Positions 1-7,148 of a stretch of 40,185 nucleotides of DNA are shown in pieces. The DNA comes from Actinobacteria bacterium UBA2279 (GTDB lineage: Bacteria > Actinomycetota > Coriobacteriia > Anaerosomatales > Anaerosomataceae), in the NCBI GenBank assembly GCA_002347365.1, contig DDWT01000034.1, forward strand, positions 1 to 40,185, written 5' to 3'. Within the stretch, counting starts at the first letter, position 1, and every line of letters begins with the position of its first letter. The notes under the pieces are model-generated. The model worked only from the letters and a program-made list of their open reading frames with translations. It was not told the origin of the DNA and ran no database searches. Both the position numbers and the translations under genes were made by a program.

Positions 1-43
1 GCCGGACCGGGTCTTTGAACCCGGCCAATGAGATCTTGGCCAT
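1..43 (-). CDS. 5' end of an unidentified gene (partial, runs off the window)
   Basis: Only the first 14 codons are inside the window, reading MAKISLAGFKDPVR. The start is the second of two in-frame ATGs (43-41); an AAGGGGAG ribosome-binding site at 59-52 is 8 nt from it but almost touches the first ATG (49-47), so the second is preferred. The peptide begins with a short basic and hydrophobic stretch, but 14 residues are too few to name a family. A candidate promoter (115-143) and a perfect inverted repeat (88-108) lie upstream, so it probably starts its own transcript. Confidence 0.6.
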   Translation of the reverse strand, partial: MAKISLAGFKDPVR

Positions 44-87
44 ACGCATCTCTCCCCTTGCTAGCGTACCGGTGTGTCCGGAGTTGC

Positions 88-108
88 GATGACGAGCTGG
101 TCGTCATC
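88..108. promoter_or_regulatory. 8-bp perfect inverted repeat in the leader of the first gene
   Basis: GATGACGA (88-95) and TCGTCATC (101-108) are perfect complements separated by five bases (GCTGG). The repeat lies between the candidate promoter at 115-143 and the minus-strand start at 43, at about the predicted transcription start. It could be a dyad operator for a repressor or a hairpin at the 5' end of the mRNA; nothing here separates the two. Confidence 0.4.
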
Positions 109-114
109 TAGTCC

Positions 115-143
115 ACGATATCGGAACGCTTGTGACCAGACAA
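115..143 (-). promoter_or_regulatory. Candidate sigma-70 promoter for the first gene
   Basis: On the minus strand a TTGTCT -35 box (143-138) and a TATCGT -10 box (120-115) are separated by 17 bases. The match is moderate (four of six at each box). Transcription would start near 108 and enter the inverted repeat. Confidence 0.35.
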
Positions 144-222
144 TACAAGCAGGGGTAATGCTCGGCATGTTGAATGTATTTTCCGCACTTGTGCTAGCCG
201 GTGCCCTCTGGGGCATCAGCGC

Positions 223-687
223 CTAGTCCCGAACCTCCAGAACCACCGAGACCTCAACGGGTGCGCCGAGTGGCAACGCGGCAACGCCCACAGCTTCGCG
301 AGCGTGTCGACCCGCCTCCCCGAACGCTGCCGCCATCACCCGACTCGCGCCATCAACAACCCCCGGCTGAGCCGTGAACCCGGGGGCCGAAGCGACAAAC
401 CCTGTCAGTTTGACGACTCGCACGACGTCATCAAGGTCGCAGACCGAGGCTGCGGCGGCCAGCGCGTTCAGCGCACACTGCTCAGCACACGCCATCGCAG
501 TCTCGGGGTCGACATCGTCGCCGACCGCTCCGGTGGTCATAAGTGCGCCGCTGATCAGAGGCAGCTGTCCGGCGGTGAACACGAGAGAGCCGGTACGAAC
601 TGCAGGCAGATACGCGCCAAGCGCGTTCGGAGCAGGCGGCATCGACATCCCCGCACCGACAAGCCTCTCGATGACCGTGCCCGACAT
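223..687 (-). CDS. RidA/YjgF-family protein
   Basis: This 154-residue protein has the features of the RidA (YjgF/YER057c/UK114) family, small trimeric proteins that typically deaminate reactive enamine/imine intermediates in the cytosol. The N-terminal strand pattern with LVFTAGQLPL, the central helix rich in Ala, and the C-terminal block HAREAVGVAALP followed by a VEVSVVLEV strand match the family. The Arg of HAREAVGV aligns with the RidA active-site arginine (the ARSCVEV block of E. coli). It is somewhat longer than classic RidA (about 128 residues), like the atypical RidA-like subgroups, so substrate is uncertain. Its ATG shares one base with the stop codon of the chemoreceptor gene upstream, implying a two-gene transcript. 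The stop lies in a CTAG tetranucleotide. Confidence 0.88.
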   Translation of the reverse strand: MSGTVIERLVGAGMSMPPAPNALGAYLPAVRTGSLVFTAGQLPLISGALMTTGAVGDDVDPETAMACAEQCALNALAAAASVCDLDDVVRVVKLTGFVASAPGFTAQPGVVDGASRVMAAAFGEAGRHAREAVGVAALPLGAPVEVSVVLEVRD

Positions 688-1847
688 CAGCGCACTACCA
701 GAGCGTCGATGAGCGTATTGAGCTCGAGGATCGCCGTGGATATCTGACGCGAAGTCTGCGCAGCCTGCTGCGAGACGACCGCGACCTCTCTCATGGAGAT
801 CACGACCTGGTCCGAAGCAGTCCGCTGCTGCTGCGTGGCAATGGATATCTGCTTCGCCGCATCCGTGGTCTCTTCGACCTGCGACACGATGCGATCCAGC
901 GAGTCCGCAGTTGAACGAGCCCGGTCCTTGCCCTCTGTCACCTTCTTGGCGGCCTTCTCCGTCGACATGATGAGCGCCGACGTCGACGCCTGGATCTCAC
1001 GCACGACACGGTTGATCTCCTGAGTCGACTCGGTGACCGAGTCGGCCAGTTTACGGATCTCCTCGGCGACTACCGAAAAGCCCTTCCCCGCCTCCCCTGC
1101 GCGTGCTGCCTCGATTGCCGCGTTCAACGCAAGGATCTTCGTCTGTTCTGCGATCTCATCGATGATAGATAGTACGCGACCGATTTCCTGGCTCCGCTCG
1201 CCAAGCGCGAGAATGCGGTCCGACGATTGCTGTGTCGTCAGACGGATCTCCTCGATGCCCGCAGACGTTTCGGCGACATCCTGCATCCCCTCTTCCGCGC
1301 TCGCAAGCGTTCGTTCGGCGATCCGGACCACGGCGGCAGAGTTGTCAGCGATCTGGCTCGACGTCTGCGCGAGTTCCTCAACCGTTGCCGAAGTCTCCGT
1401 AACAGCTGCCGCCTGCTCGGCGGCACCAGACGCCTGCTGCTCAGTGGCCGCAAGGACCTGCGCCGTGAGGGCGCGGATGTTCGTGTTGGCCGATCGGATC
1501 TGCTCGAGCAATGAGGTCACGTTCGCAAAGACGCGCTCGATCTCAGCCGATAGCGCATCGATCCCTTTGACATCTTGGATGGACATGCCGAGCGCGCCAG
1601 CGGTGCGCTGCAGCACCGCGAGAAGAACGTTCTCCGAAACACGGAAGGACACGAGGTGCGCGAGCATGGCAAGCGTGACGCCTGCACCGATGCATGCTAC
1701 GAAGAACACCCACCATGCCAGTGTGCTCTTCGGCTCAACGAAGATGCGGGCGAAGAGTGGAAAGATGACACCGATGGCAACACCCGCCGCAAGCAGGTAG
1801 TAGAGCAGTCTCTTGCCAGTAGAGCCCAGTTGGCGCTTCTTACCCAC
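687..1847 (-). CDS. Methyl-accepting chemotaxis protein without an extracytoplasmic sensor domain
   Basis: A 386-residue chemoreceptor. Two hydrophobic segments (about residues 13-35 and 42-68) are joined by only a few residues, so there is no periplasmic ligand domain. A linker and long coiled coil follow, containing the highly conserved receptor tip EQTKILALNAAIEAARAG and GFSVVAEEIRKLA, which binds CheA and CheW. I place the start at GTG 1847: AAGGAGG at 1860-1854 is 6 nt upstream, whereas an ATG 33 bases further upstream has poorly spaced GGAG. Such receptors usually sense cytoplasmic or membrane-energy signals, an inference here. It is separate from the chemotaxis operon at 15472-24262 and overlaps the RidA gene by one base. 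Confidence 0.93.
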   Translation of the reverse strand: MGKKRQLGSTGKRLLYYLLAAGVAIGVIFPLFARIFVEPKSTLAWWVFFVACIGAGVTLAMLAHLVSFRVSENVLLAVLQRTAGALGMSIQDVKGIDALSAEIERVFANVTSLLEQIRSANTNIRALTAQVLAATEQQASGAAEQAAAVTETSATVEELAQTSSQIADNSAAVVRIAERTLASAEEGMQDVAETSAGIEEIRLTTQQSSDRILALGERSQEIGRVLSIIDEIAEQTKILALNAAIEAARAGEAGKGFSVVAEEIRKLADSVTESTQEINRVVREIQASTSALIMSTEKAAKKVTEGKDRARSTADSLDRIVSQVEETTDAAKQISIATQQQRTASDQVVISMREVAVVSQQAAQTSRQISTAILELNTLIDALVVR

Positions 1848-1956
1848 CGTGGTCCTCCTTGTGCGACTGAAGCGTGACATGCTCCACGATCCCTGTGCGG
1901 CCCTATAGTATCAGCAGCGACCCGGATCCGCATTGTGCGGCCTCTTGGCACTGGGC

Positions 1957-1984
1957 TTGCATTGCATACCCCCACGGGTATAAT
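1957..1984 (+). promoter_or_regulatory. Sigma-70 promoter of the ferredoxin-selenoprotein operon
   Basis: TTGCAT (1957-1962) and a perfect TATAAT (1979-1984) are spaced by 16 bases. The predicted transcription start is near 1991, about 40 bases before the GTG start at 2032. This is the strongest consensus promoter I see in the window, which suggests substantial basal expression of this operon. Confidence 0.65.
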
Positions 1985-2031
1985 TGTCGGCGAAAGCACC
2001 TTTGCCGCGAACGAGACCGAAAGGTGATCAT

Positions 2032-2235
2032 GTGCGTACAGTAAGCATCGACAACTCCAGTTGTGACCGCTCCCCGGGATGCCCATCGCGGCGAGTCTGC
2101 CCGCGGAATGCGATCACACCGATCCCCGGGGGAAGGTACCCCGGAGCGAACGGCTATACGGTGGATCAGGACCTTTGCACCGGCTGTGGGATATGCGCAA
2201 GAGTATGTGCCGGCGGCGCCGTGCTGCTGGGCTGA
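2032..2235 (+). CDS. Small 7-cysteine ferredoxin
   Basis: A 67-residue iron-sulfur protein starting at GTG 2032, preceded by AAGGTGA. Cysteines are at 11, 17, 23, 49, 52, 55 and 59. The second half has a classic C-x2-C-x2-C-x3-C motif (CTGCGICARVC) and the first half C-x5-C-x5-CP. By analogy with 7Fe ferredoxins, C49/C52/C55 plus C23 would hold a [4Fe-4S] cluster, while C11, C17 and C59 would leave a three-cysteine site, perhaps [3Fe-4S]; this is inference. An electron-transfer role is likely. It lies 11 bases upstream of the selenoprotein gene behind one strong promoter, so the two are probably co-expressed and may exchange electrons. Confidence 0.85.
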   Translation: MRTVSIDNSSCDRSPGCPSRRVCPRNAITPIPGGRYPGANGYTVDQDLCTGCGICARVCAGGAVLLG

Positions 2236-2246
2236 GGAGGGGCATG

Positions 2247-2582
2247 ATGGAGAAGCAGATAGTGATCGTTGAAGTGTTCGATTTCCCTGCCGAGACGGCG
2301 TGCTGGGGCGGCGGATGAGGTCCGACATGGTCTCCGGAGGAGATCACGTCGATCGTGCGCACGGAGATGGAGACTCGCTTCGGCGACTCTGCGCGCATTC
2401 TCTATCACGACACCAGTCGACCAGAGGTCTTGGCACAGCACCCCGGTGAGGTGCGCAGGATCCAGGATGACGGACTCGTCTACCCGGTGACATTCATCGA
2501 TGGGGAGCCCATCTACGATGGCGCGGTCTCGTACCCCTCGATACTCAGGGCGGTCCAGTCGAGACTGCTGCTGCCCAGCTAG
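2247..2582 (+). CDS. Selenocysteine-containing small thioredoxin-fold-like protein (in-frame TGA read as Sec)
   Basis: Read through an in-frame TGA at 2316-2318, this gives 111 residues with selenocysteine at position 24 in the context CWGGGUGPTW. Before the TGA lies a beta-strand-like start (QIVIVEVFDFP) and Cys19; after it continue 87 residues ending in a block (VYPVTFIDGEPIYDG) that resembles the C-terminal strand of small thioredoxin-fold proteins such as YuzD. Start ATG 2247 has AGGAGG 6 nt upstream; ATG 2244 is an alternative. The hairpin at 2323-2351 meets bacterial SECIS rules. A strong terminator follows at 2603-2634. A redox or thiol/selenol function with Cys19/Sec24 is inferred; I cannot name a family. 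Without recoding one would have a 23-residue fragment and an orphan remainder. selA/selB/selC/selD are not in the window. Confidence 0.8.
2323..2351 (+). promoter_or_regulatory. Bacterial SECIS-like hairpin for UGA recoding
   Basis: Upper stem 2328-2335 pairs with 2339-2346 (eight pairs, one G-U), closing a three-base loop GGA (2336-2338). After one mismatch (2327/2347) a lower stem continues, 2323-2326 with 2348-2351. The hairpin starts four bases after the TGA (2316-2318), and the first loop base, a G, is 17 bases past it. This meets published bacterial SECIS criteria: G among the first two loop bases, loop of 3-14 nt, upper stem of 4-16 bp and a UGA-to-loop spacing of 16-37 nt. Confidence 0.75.
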
Positions 2583-2602
2583 GATTTCCGTACTTGAGTA
2601 TG

Positions 2603-2634
2603 AAGAGCCGGGGCGTTAGCGCTCCGGCTCTTTT
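2603..2634 (+). terminator. Intrinsic terminator after the selenoprotein gene
   Basis: AAGAGCCGG (2603-2611) pairs perfectly with CCGGCTCTT (2624-2632); the inner bases can pair further, and the 3' arm runs into TTTT (2631-2634). It ends the plus-strand operon 20 bases after its stop codon and sits just past the end of the convergent DnaJ-domain gene, which it may also help terminate, although the U-tract is on the plus strand. Confidence 0.8.
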
Positions 2635-2641
2635 CTTCTGC

Positions 2642-2941
2642 CTAGCGGCTCCGAGGACGACTGAGGTACAGGCCGATAAGCCCCTCGTCCCAGAACACGT
2701 CCCATCCACTGCGCCGGTCGGATTCCCGCGCAAGCGTAGCATCGTAGCGTGCACGTTCGACCGGGTTGCGCAGTACTGCGTACGCCTCGTTAAGGCGCCT
2801 CATCCGCCCGGTCGCAGCCTCCTCCGACTCTCCGGATGTGTCCGGATGATACCTGAGAGAGAGCGCTCGATATGCCTTGTCGATGACGCGCGGGTCCGCG
2901 GTTCGCGTGACCTGGAGGATCTGATAGTAGTCCTTGGCCAC
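2642..2941 (-). CDS. Short J-domain (DnaJ-like) protein
   Basis: A 99-residue protein made almost wholly of a J domain: the N-terminal DYYQILQV, helix II, the diagnostic HPD triad (RYHPDTSG, about residues 33-35) and helix III ending in NPVERARYDATL. J domains stimulate ATP hydrolysis by DnaK-type chaperones. It lacks the Gly/Phe region, zinc-finger and C-terminal substrate domains of DnaJ, so it is a specialised co-chaperone rather than DnaJ itself. The tail (residues 70-99) is Trp- and Arg-rich with no recognised domain. It starts at GTG, one base after the stop of the penicillin-binding protein gene, so the two are probably co-transcribed. Confidence 0.88.
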   Translation of the reverse strand: MAKDYYQILQVTRTADPRVIDKAYRALSLRYHPDTSGESEEAATGRMRRLNEAYAVLRNPVERARYDATLARESDRRSGWDVFWDEGLIGLYLSRPRSR

Positions 2942-2942
2942 T

Positions 2943-4922
2943 CTAGTGCACCCCGCAGGTCATCACGGGGGCGCTGGCCGGATCGAGATCCATCTCCACC
3001 ACATTCGGACAGCGAGGGTTCGCAAGCAGCAGTGTGTCCGCACACACTCGCACTGTGACGGTGTCGCCGCTCGGCGTGCTCTCGACACTGGGCGCAGGCC
3101 TCACCGGTCGCGCAGCAACAAGCGCAGGTTCCATGAACAGCTTCCATATCGCCGCCGGGAAACTCCCACCGGTCACCCTGATGCCTCTCACGTTCGTCAT
3201 CGGCACCTGGCCCTCGGGATGACCTACCCATACTGCGGCGACAAGATCTCCGGAGTACCCCACGAACCACGCATCTCGATACTCCTGTGTGGTACCGGTC
3301 TTTCCTGCTGTCCAGGTCGCCAGCTTCGCAGCCTGACCGGTTCCCGTCTGGACAACGTCATGCAACATAAGAGAGGCGGTTTGTGCGACTACTTCCGGAA
3401 TCGCCTGCTGCGATGTTCGCTCCGGATCCAAGACGGTCGCGCCGACGTCATCGGTCACTTCGATGACTGCAGACGGTACAACGTGCACACCCGAGTTCGC
3501 TATCGTGCCGTACGCAGAGGCCATCTCCATGGGCGACACTCCGGTCGTTAAGCCACCAAGTGCGATCGCCGGATTGGGTTCCAAAGGACTCGTGATACCC
3601 ATTGCCTTCGCGGTCTCAACGACCTTGTCCGGTCCAATCTGCATGATCAGTCGAGCGAAGACGGCGTTGACCGACCAGTTGGTTGCCGCCGACAGGCTGA
3701 GCGATCCGCTCGTTATGGTGTTCTCGTAATTCTGCACGTTCCACGTGCCGTCCTTGACTGCCACGCTGTACGGTGCCGCTGAGAATACGTCAGTCGGCTT
3801 GATCCCGTTCTCAAGTGCGGCGACCAGAACGAACGGCTTGAACGCCGATCCGGGCTGTCGCCTGCCCTGCGTTGCGAGGTTGAACTGGTCCGTCGCAAAA
3901 TCGCGACCACCCACCATGGCCAGGATGTCTCCGGTGCGATGGTCGATACACACGAGCGCCACGGACGGATCACCCTCATTGCCGAGTGTGGCGGCAGCAG
4001 CCTCAGCGGCACGCTGCATCGACGGGTTGAGTGTGGTGTAGACACGCAGCCCGCCCTGGAAGACAGCTTCGGAGCCGAGTTCATCGATAAGAGTCTGCTT
4101 GACGTACTCGACGAAGTACGGCGCGAACTCCGGGACATCACTCGGTGGAGCTATGGCAAGATCCTCGGCGCGAGCAAGACGCTCACTTTCGGCGGTGATG
4201 AATCCAAGTTCACGCATCTTGGTGAGCACGAGGTTCCGACGCTCGCGTACCGCGTCAGGATTCTCGATGGGCGAGTAGCGCCCCGGGGACCGGATGATCG
4301 CCGCCAGTGTAGCCGACTCCGAGAGTGTCAGCGCAGACGCCGGTCTGTCGAAGTAGTGCTGCGCCGCACTCTCAACGCCGTACGCGCCATCGCCGAAGTA
4401 GACGAGGTTCAGGTAGATCTCCAGCACGTCTCGCTTGTCCGTTTTCGCCTCAAGCTGAAACGCCAGCAACGCCTCGCGAATCTTGCGAGTCAGTGTGCGC
4501 TTCCCGTCCGTGAACAGCAGTTTGACCACCTGCTGGGTGATCGTGCTGCCACCCTGCGCATACGTTCCGGCCTCGGCGTTCACCCTGAGGGCGCGGGCAA
4601 CTGCTTCAAGGTCGACGCCATTGTGTGCATAGAAGCGCTCGTCTTCGATCGCCACGACCGCATCGATCAAAGACCGCGGGATATCTTCGTAGGGTACGAT
4701 CGTGCGATCCTGCTCCCCGTGCCAGGTGGCGAGCTCAGTGCCATCCGAGGCATAGACGACCGACGTCCGCGGAGTCTTGATGGCATCCGCACTCACACTT
4801 ATCTCGGGCAGAGTCTCGGACAACTTGTACAGATACGTTCCTGCGGCCACGAAAACGACGAGCAGGCCCGCAAGCACGCCGGCGATAATCCTGAGTATGA
4901 GCGTGAGCCGACTCGATAACAC
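2943..4922 (-). CDS. Class A penicillin-binding protein (bifunctional transglycosylase/transpeptidase)
   Basis: A 659-residue membrane-anchored peptidoglycan synthase. An N-terminal membrane helix (residues 8-30) precedes the GT51 domain with catalytic Glu93 in AIEDERFYAHNG and the QGGSTITQQ motif. The transpeptidase has S359-x-x-K (GSAFKPF), an S-x-N (SVN) and GKTGTTQE. Start chosen at GTG 4922: AGGAAGG at 4937-4931 is 8 nt upstream and the membrane anchor follows at once. The frame stays open further upstream, but those codons are Arg-rich non-coding-like sequence and would overlap the divergent membrane-protein gene. Length fits PBP1A-type enzymes. A J-domain protein follows in the same transcript. 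Confidence 0.95.
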   Translation of the reverse strand: MLSSRLTLILRIIAGVLAGLLVVFVAAGTYLYKLSETLPEISVSADAIKTPRTSVVYASDGTELATWHGEQDRTIVPYEDIPRSLIDAVVAIEDERFYAHNGVDLEAVARALRVNAEAGTYAQGGSTITQQVVKLLFTDGKRTLTRKIREALLAFQLEAKTDKRDVLEIYLNLVYFGDGAYGVESAAQHYFDRPASALTLSESATLAAIIRSPGRYSPIENPDAVRERRNLVLTKMRELGFITAESERLARAEDLAIAPPSDVPEFAPYFVEYVKQTLIDELGSEAVFQGGLRVYTTLNPSMQRAAEAAAATLGNEGDPSVALVCIDHRTGDILAMVGGRDFATDQFNLATQGRRQPGSAFKPFVLVAALENGIKPTDVFSAAPYSVAVKDGTWNVQNYENTITSGSLSLSAATNWSVNAVFARLIMQIGPDKVVETAKAMGITSPLEPNPAIALGGLTTGVSPMEMASAYGTIANSGVHVVPSAVIEVTDDVGATVLDPERTSQQAIPEVVAQTASLMLHDVVQTGTGQAAKLATWTAGKTGTTQEYRDAWFVGYSGDLVAAVWVGHPEGQVPMTNVRGIRVTGGSFPAAIWKLFMEPALVAARPVRPAPSVESTPSGDTVTVRVCADTLLLANPRCPNVVEMDLDPASAPVMTCGVH

Positions 4923-5038
4923 AGAGACTGCCTTCCTGGGCCGCGTGATTCCTCGAGTGCCCCTGCAGCGCGCTGCGCGTCTGTCCAGTATGCTGTTCGC
5001 AGGACGGATGGTCCGACGATGGGAGTTCGACAAGGCAC

Positions 5039-5698
5039 ATGGTAGCACGCAGGATGCCATCACATGATCGCTCTTCCATCTCCTCCTCCAGGGTGGGATC
5101 CGCGCTGGCCGCATGGTTTCTGAGCTGGCGTTTGTTGCTCGCCCAAGCACTGTCCCTGCCGGTACGGGCTGCCCGCGCGCTCCGCTATTCGCCTCGACCT
5201 GGTGTCCTGTCCTTGTTCCTCCGTGCGCCCGAGCGTAGCCTGGCCAGCGTCGAGGGGGCGTCAGCGCGCGTCGCAGCCTTCGGCGTACGTGCATTCATCG
5301 CCGGAATGCTCGGTCTGTTCGCTCTGGCGGTCTCCACAGGCGGCGATCCGGCGGTTGCAGGCACACAGGCGGTCACGTCCGCCGTCTGGGCGCTCGCACG
5401 CCTTGGCATGCTCGTATTCTTTGCACGAGGTGGTCGCGATACCCGCTCCGCCGTTCTCACCGCGTGGGCAGCCGGACTGTTCCCCTACCTGATAGGTGTC
5501 ACGGCAGGCCTGAGGCTGGCCGCATTCATTGTCTCGGCCATCTACACCGAAGCGGCGCTGGTCGGCGTTGGCATTGACCGTCGACGCTCGCTCTCGCTGG
5601 TGGCACAAGCCTTCGGCGCGCAGGCGATCATCGTGGGGCTGGCGTGGGGAGTCCGAGCCGTTCTGACCCTGATCATCTCGGTGGGCGCGACGCTCTAG
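5039..5698 (+). CDS. Unidentified integral membrane protein (Yip1-like at best)
   Basis: A 219-residue protein with about 18 polar residues, an amphipathic N-terminal region and four or five hydrophobic segments (roughly 80-98, 105-126, 135-160, 165-178 and 190-215). A short YTEAALVGVGI stretch followed by an RRRSLSLV loop and a last helix recalls Yip1-type membrane proteins, but the resemblance is weak and I do not assign the family. The start is uncertain: ATG 5039 has poorly spaced AAGG; ATG 5054 is an alternative. It is divergent from the penicillin-binding protein gene and converges on the EamA gene, sharing the bases CTAG as both stop codons. Confidence 0.7.
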   Translation: MVARRMPSHDRSSISSSRVGSALAAWFLSWRLLLAQALSLPVRAARALRYSPRPGVLSLFLRAPERSLASVEGASARVAAFGVRAFIAGMLGLFALAVSTGGDPAVAGTQAVTSAVWALARLGMLVFFARGGRDTRSAVLTAWAAGLFPYLIGVTAGLRLAAFIVSAIYTEAALVGVGIDRRRSLSLVAQAFGAQAIIVGLAWGVRAVLTLIISVGATL

Positions 5699-6606
5699 AC
5701 GGGGGCGAACTCATCCGTCGCGATCGGCGTCGTCGTGCGCCACTCGGCTGCGACCACACCCAGAATGACAAGCGCGACACCGGCGAACTGCAGCAATGTG
5801 AGCCGTTCGCCGAGGAGGAGCGCGGCCAGCGCGATCGTGAAGATCGGCTCCATCGTCGAGACGATCGCGGCCTGCGAGGGGCCGAGCGCACGGATGCCAC
5901 GCAGGTAGAGCACGACAGCGGCGAACGTTGGAATGAGTACGATCAGGCCGAGAAGCAGCCAGAGTCGTCCGCTCCAACCGGCTATCGAGAGACTCTCCCC
6001 TGCTACGAGTGTCACACCCGCAAGAGCCACGGCAGACAGGCCGAACGTGTAGGTCATCACAACGATTCGCGGTCGCCTGCCGACGAGTGTGTGCGAAAGC
6101 ATGTTGAACACGGAGTAGCCGAGCGCAGCACCCAATCCCAACAAGACGCCCGGAAGCGTCACCGCCACATGCGACGTCAACAGCCCCACGACCAAGGCAC
6201 ATCCCGTGAACGTCAGTGCGATCGCCAGAACGCGGTTACGGGAAAGCGGCTCCCGATACATGAACCAGCTCAACACGGCGACCATCGCAGGATACGTGTA
6301 CAGGAGCACTGCGACGACCGAGGCCGAGGCGAACTTCAGTGCGTAGAAGTAGCAGATCGATGCCGCGCCATAGCCGGTCACCGACATCAAGGCGTAGGCC
6401 TTGATGTCTCGTGCACCCTCAATGAGTTTCGCCGGATCTCGGGAGAGCTGATAGACGGCCATGAGTGTGGTCACGATGGCGAACCGCCACGTCAGAAGCG
6501 GCAGCGGGCGAGCTCCCTCTGCATAAGCGAGGTTCGTGAAGATGGCCAGCGTACCGAAGCAGGCAGCCGAGAGTACGACGATGACGAGCGAGCCGCGCCG
6601 GTTCAT
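5695..6606 (-). CDS. EamA-family (DMT superfamily) transporter
   Basis: A 303-residue membrane protein with ten predicted helices arranged as two EamA repeats (about residues 8-140 and 155-290). The opening RRGSLVIVVLSAACFGT and the second-repeat FAAVVLYLRGIRALGPSQAAIVSTMEP-type pattern (helix ending in a Pro after Glu) are characteristic. Members export metabolites, amino acids or drugs; the substrate cannot be told. Start ATG 6606 has GGAGG 4 nt upstream; the frame is open further upstream but that would cover the divergent VanZ gene's 5' end. Its stop shares CTAG with the convergent membrane protein gene. Confidence 0.9.
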   Translation of the reverse strand: MNRRGSLVIVVLSAACFGTLAIFTNLAYAEGARPLPLLTWRFAIVTTLMAVYQLSRDPAKLIEGARDIKAYALMSVTGYGAASICYFYALKFASASVVAVLLYTYPAMVAVLSWFMYREPLSRNRVLAIALTFTGCALVVGLLTSHVAVTLPGVLLGLGAALGYSVFNMLSHTLVGRRPRIVVMTYTFGLSAVALAGVTLVAGESLSIAGWSGRLWLLLGLIVLIPTFAAVVLYLRGIRALGPSQAAIVSTMEPIFTIALAALLLGERLTLLQFAGVALVILGVVAAEWRTTTPIATDEFAPV

Positions 6607-6622
6607 TCCACCTCCAGAGACG

Positions 6623-7087
6623 ATGGTCGGTACGTTCTCACTCCTCAGACGACCAGTCAACCACGTGGGTCTGGTAGACTCACCCGAGTCAAAGAGCATC
6701 GAGGATCGGAGCGACTTGGGAAGGAATTGGCGCAGAGCACTGGCTCGGGTCGGTGTCGTGGCATGGGCGACCTTCATATTCGTGCTGTCCAGTATCCCCG
6801 GGTCAGATCTTCCTCCCGGGAAGTACAGCACGCCCGGGCACTTCGCGCTCTATGCAGTCCTGGGCGCCCTCATACTGATCGCGCTGGGAGGACCGACCCG
6901 CAACCGCGCACTGTGGGCAGTTGCGCTGGCCTCCGCATACGGTGTGAGTGATGAGATCCACCAACTCTTCGTGCCCGGTCGGTGCGCGGATCCGGTCGAC
7001 TGGCTCGTCGATACCGCCGGCGCCATCACCGCGGTAGGTCTACTACTGGTGCTCACCCGGATGGGCGTATCCCGCAACAGAAATTGA
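6623..7087 (+). CDS. VanZ-like membrane protein
   Basis: A small membrane protein with the VanZ signature: a polar start, a helix (VVAWATFIFVLSSIPGSDLP), GHFALYAVLGAL, then DEIHQLFVPGR and D(P)VDW, followed by a last helix. VanZ-like proteins act at the cell surface and some confer low-level teicoplanin resistance; the role of this one is unknown. The start is uncertain. ATG 6623 gives 154 residues but has no good SD and is 16 bases from the divergent EamA start, leaving no room for promoters; TTG 6716, preceded by CGGAG, would give a more typical 123-residue VanZ protein. A strong hairpin begins within its stop codon. Confidence 0.88.
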   Translation: MVGTFSLLRRPVNHVGLVDSPESKSIEDRSDLGRNWRRALARVGVVAWATFIFVLSSIPGSDLPPGKYSTPGHFALYAVLGALILIALGGPTRNRALWAVALASAYGVSDEIHQLFVPGRCADPVDWLVDTAGAITAVGLLLVLTRMGVSRNRN

Positions 7088-7118
7088 GGGTGGTACCGCC
7101 ACCGCGGTACCACCCTCA
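7085..7118. terminator. Terminator-like hairpin between convergent genes
   Basis: TGAGGGTGGTACC (7085-7097) is the exact complement of GGTACCACCCTCA (7106-7118); two more pairs inside leave a four-base loop, for a 15-bp stem. The stop codon of the VanZ gene is the first three bases of the stem. There is no U-tract on either side, so it is either a U-independent bidirectional terminator or an mRNA 3'-end stabiliser. Confidence 0.55.
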
Positions 7119-7148
7119 GAAGTCGAATATCAACTGCGTTCGTACGAT

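Noticed and set aside
158..226. 22-codon hydrophobic micro-ORF on the plus strand (starts MLGMLNVFSALVLAG)
   Set aside because: It looks like a membrane peptide and ends in a CTAG shared with the RidA stop, but the AGGGG before it is badly spaced from both ATGs and no convincing promoter is present.
2355..2582. Independent 75-codon gene starting at GTG 2355
   Set aside because: GGAGG is 14 bases away, which is too far, and this start would discard the TGA context, the SECIS hairpin and the upstream strand that complete the fold; read-through explains all of them.
5644..6951. Long plus-strand frame (435 codons) opposite the EamA gene
   Set aside because: Composition is Arg/Glu/His/Gln-rich without hydrophobic core, as expected for the antisense shadow of a GC-rich gene; the EamA frame has clear domain and membrane signals.
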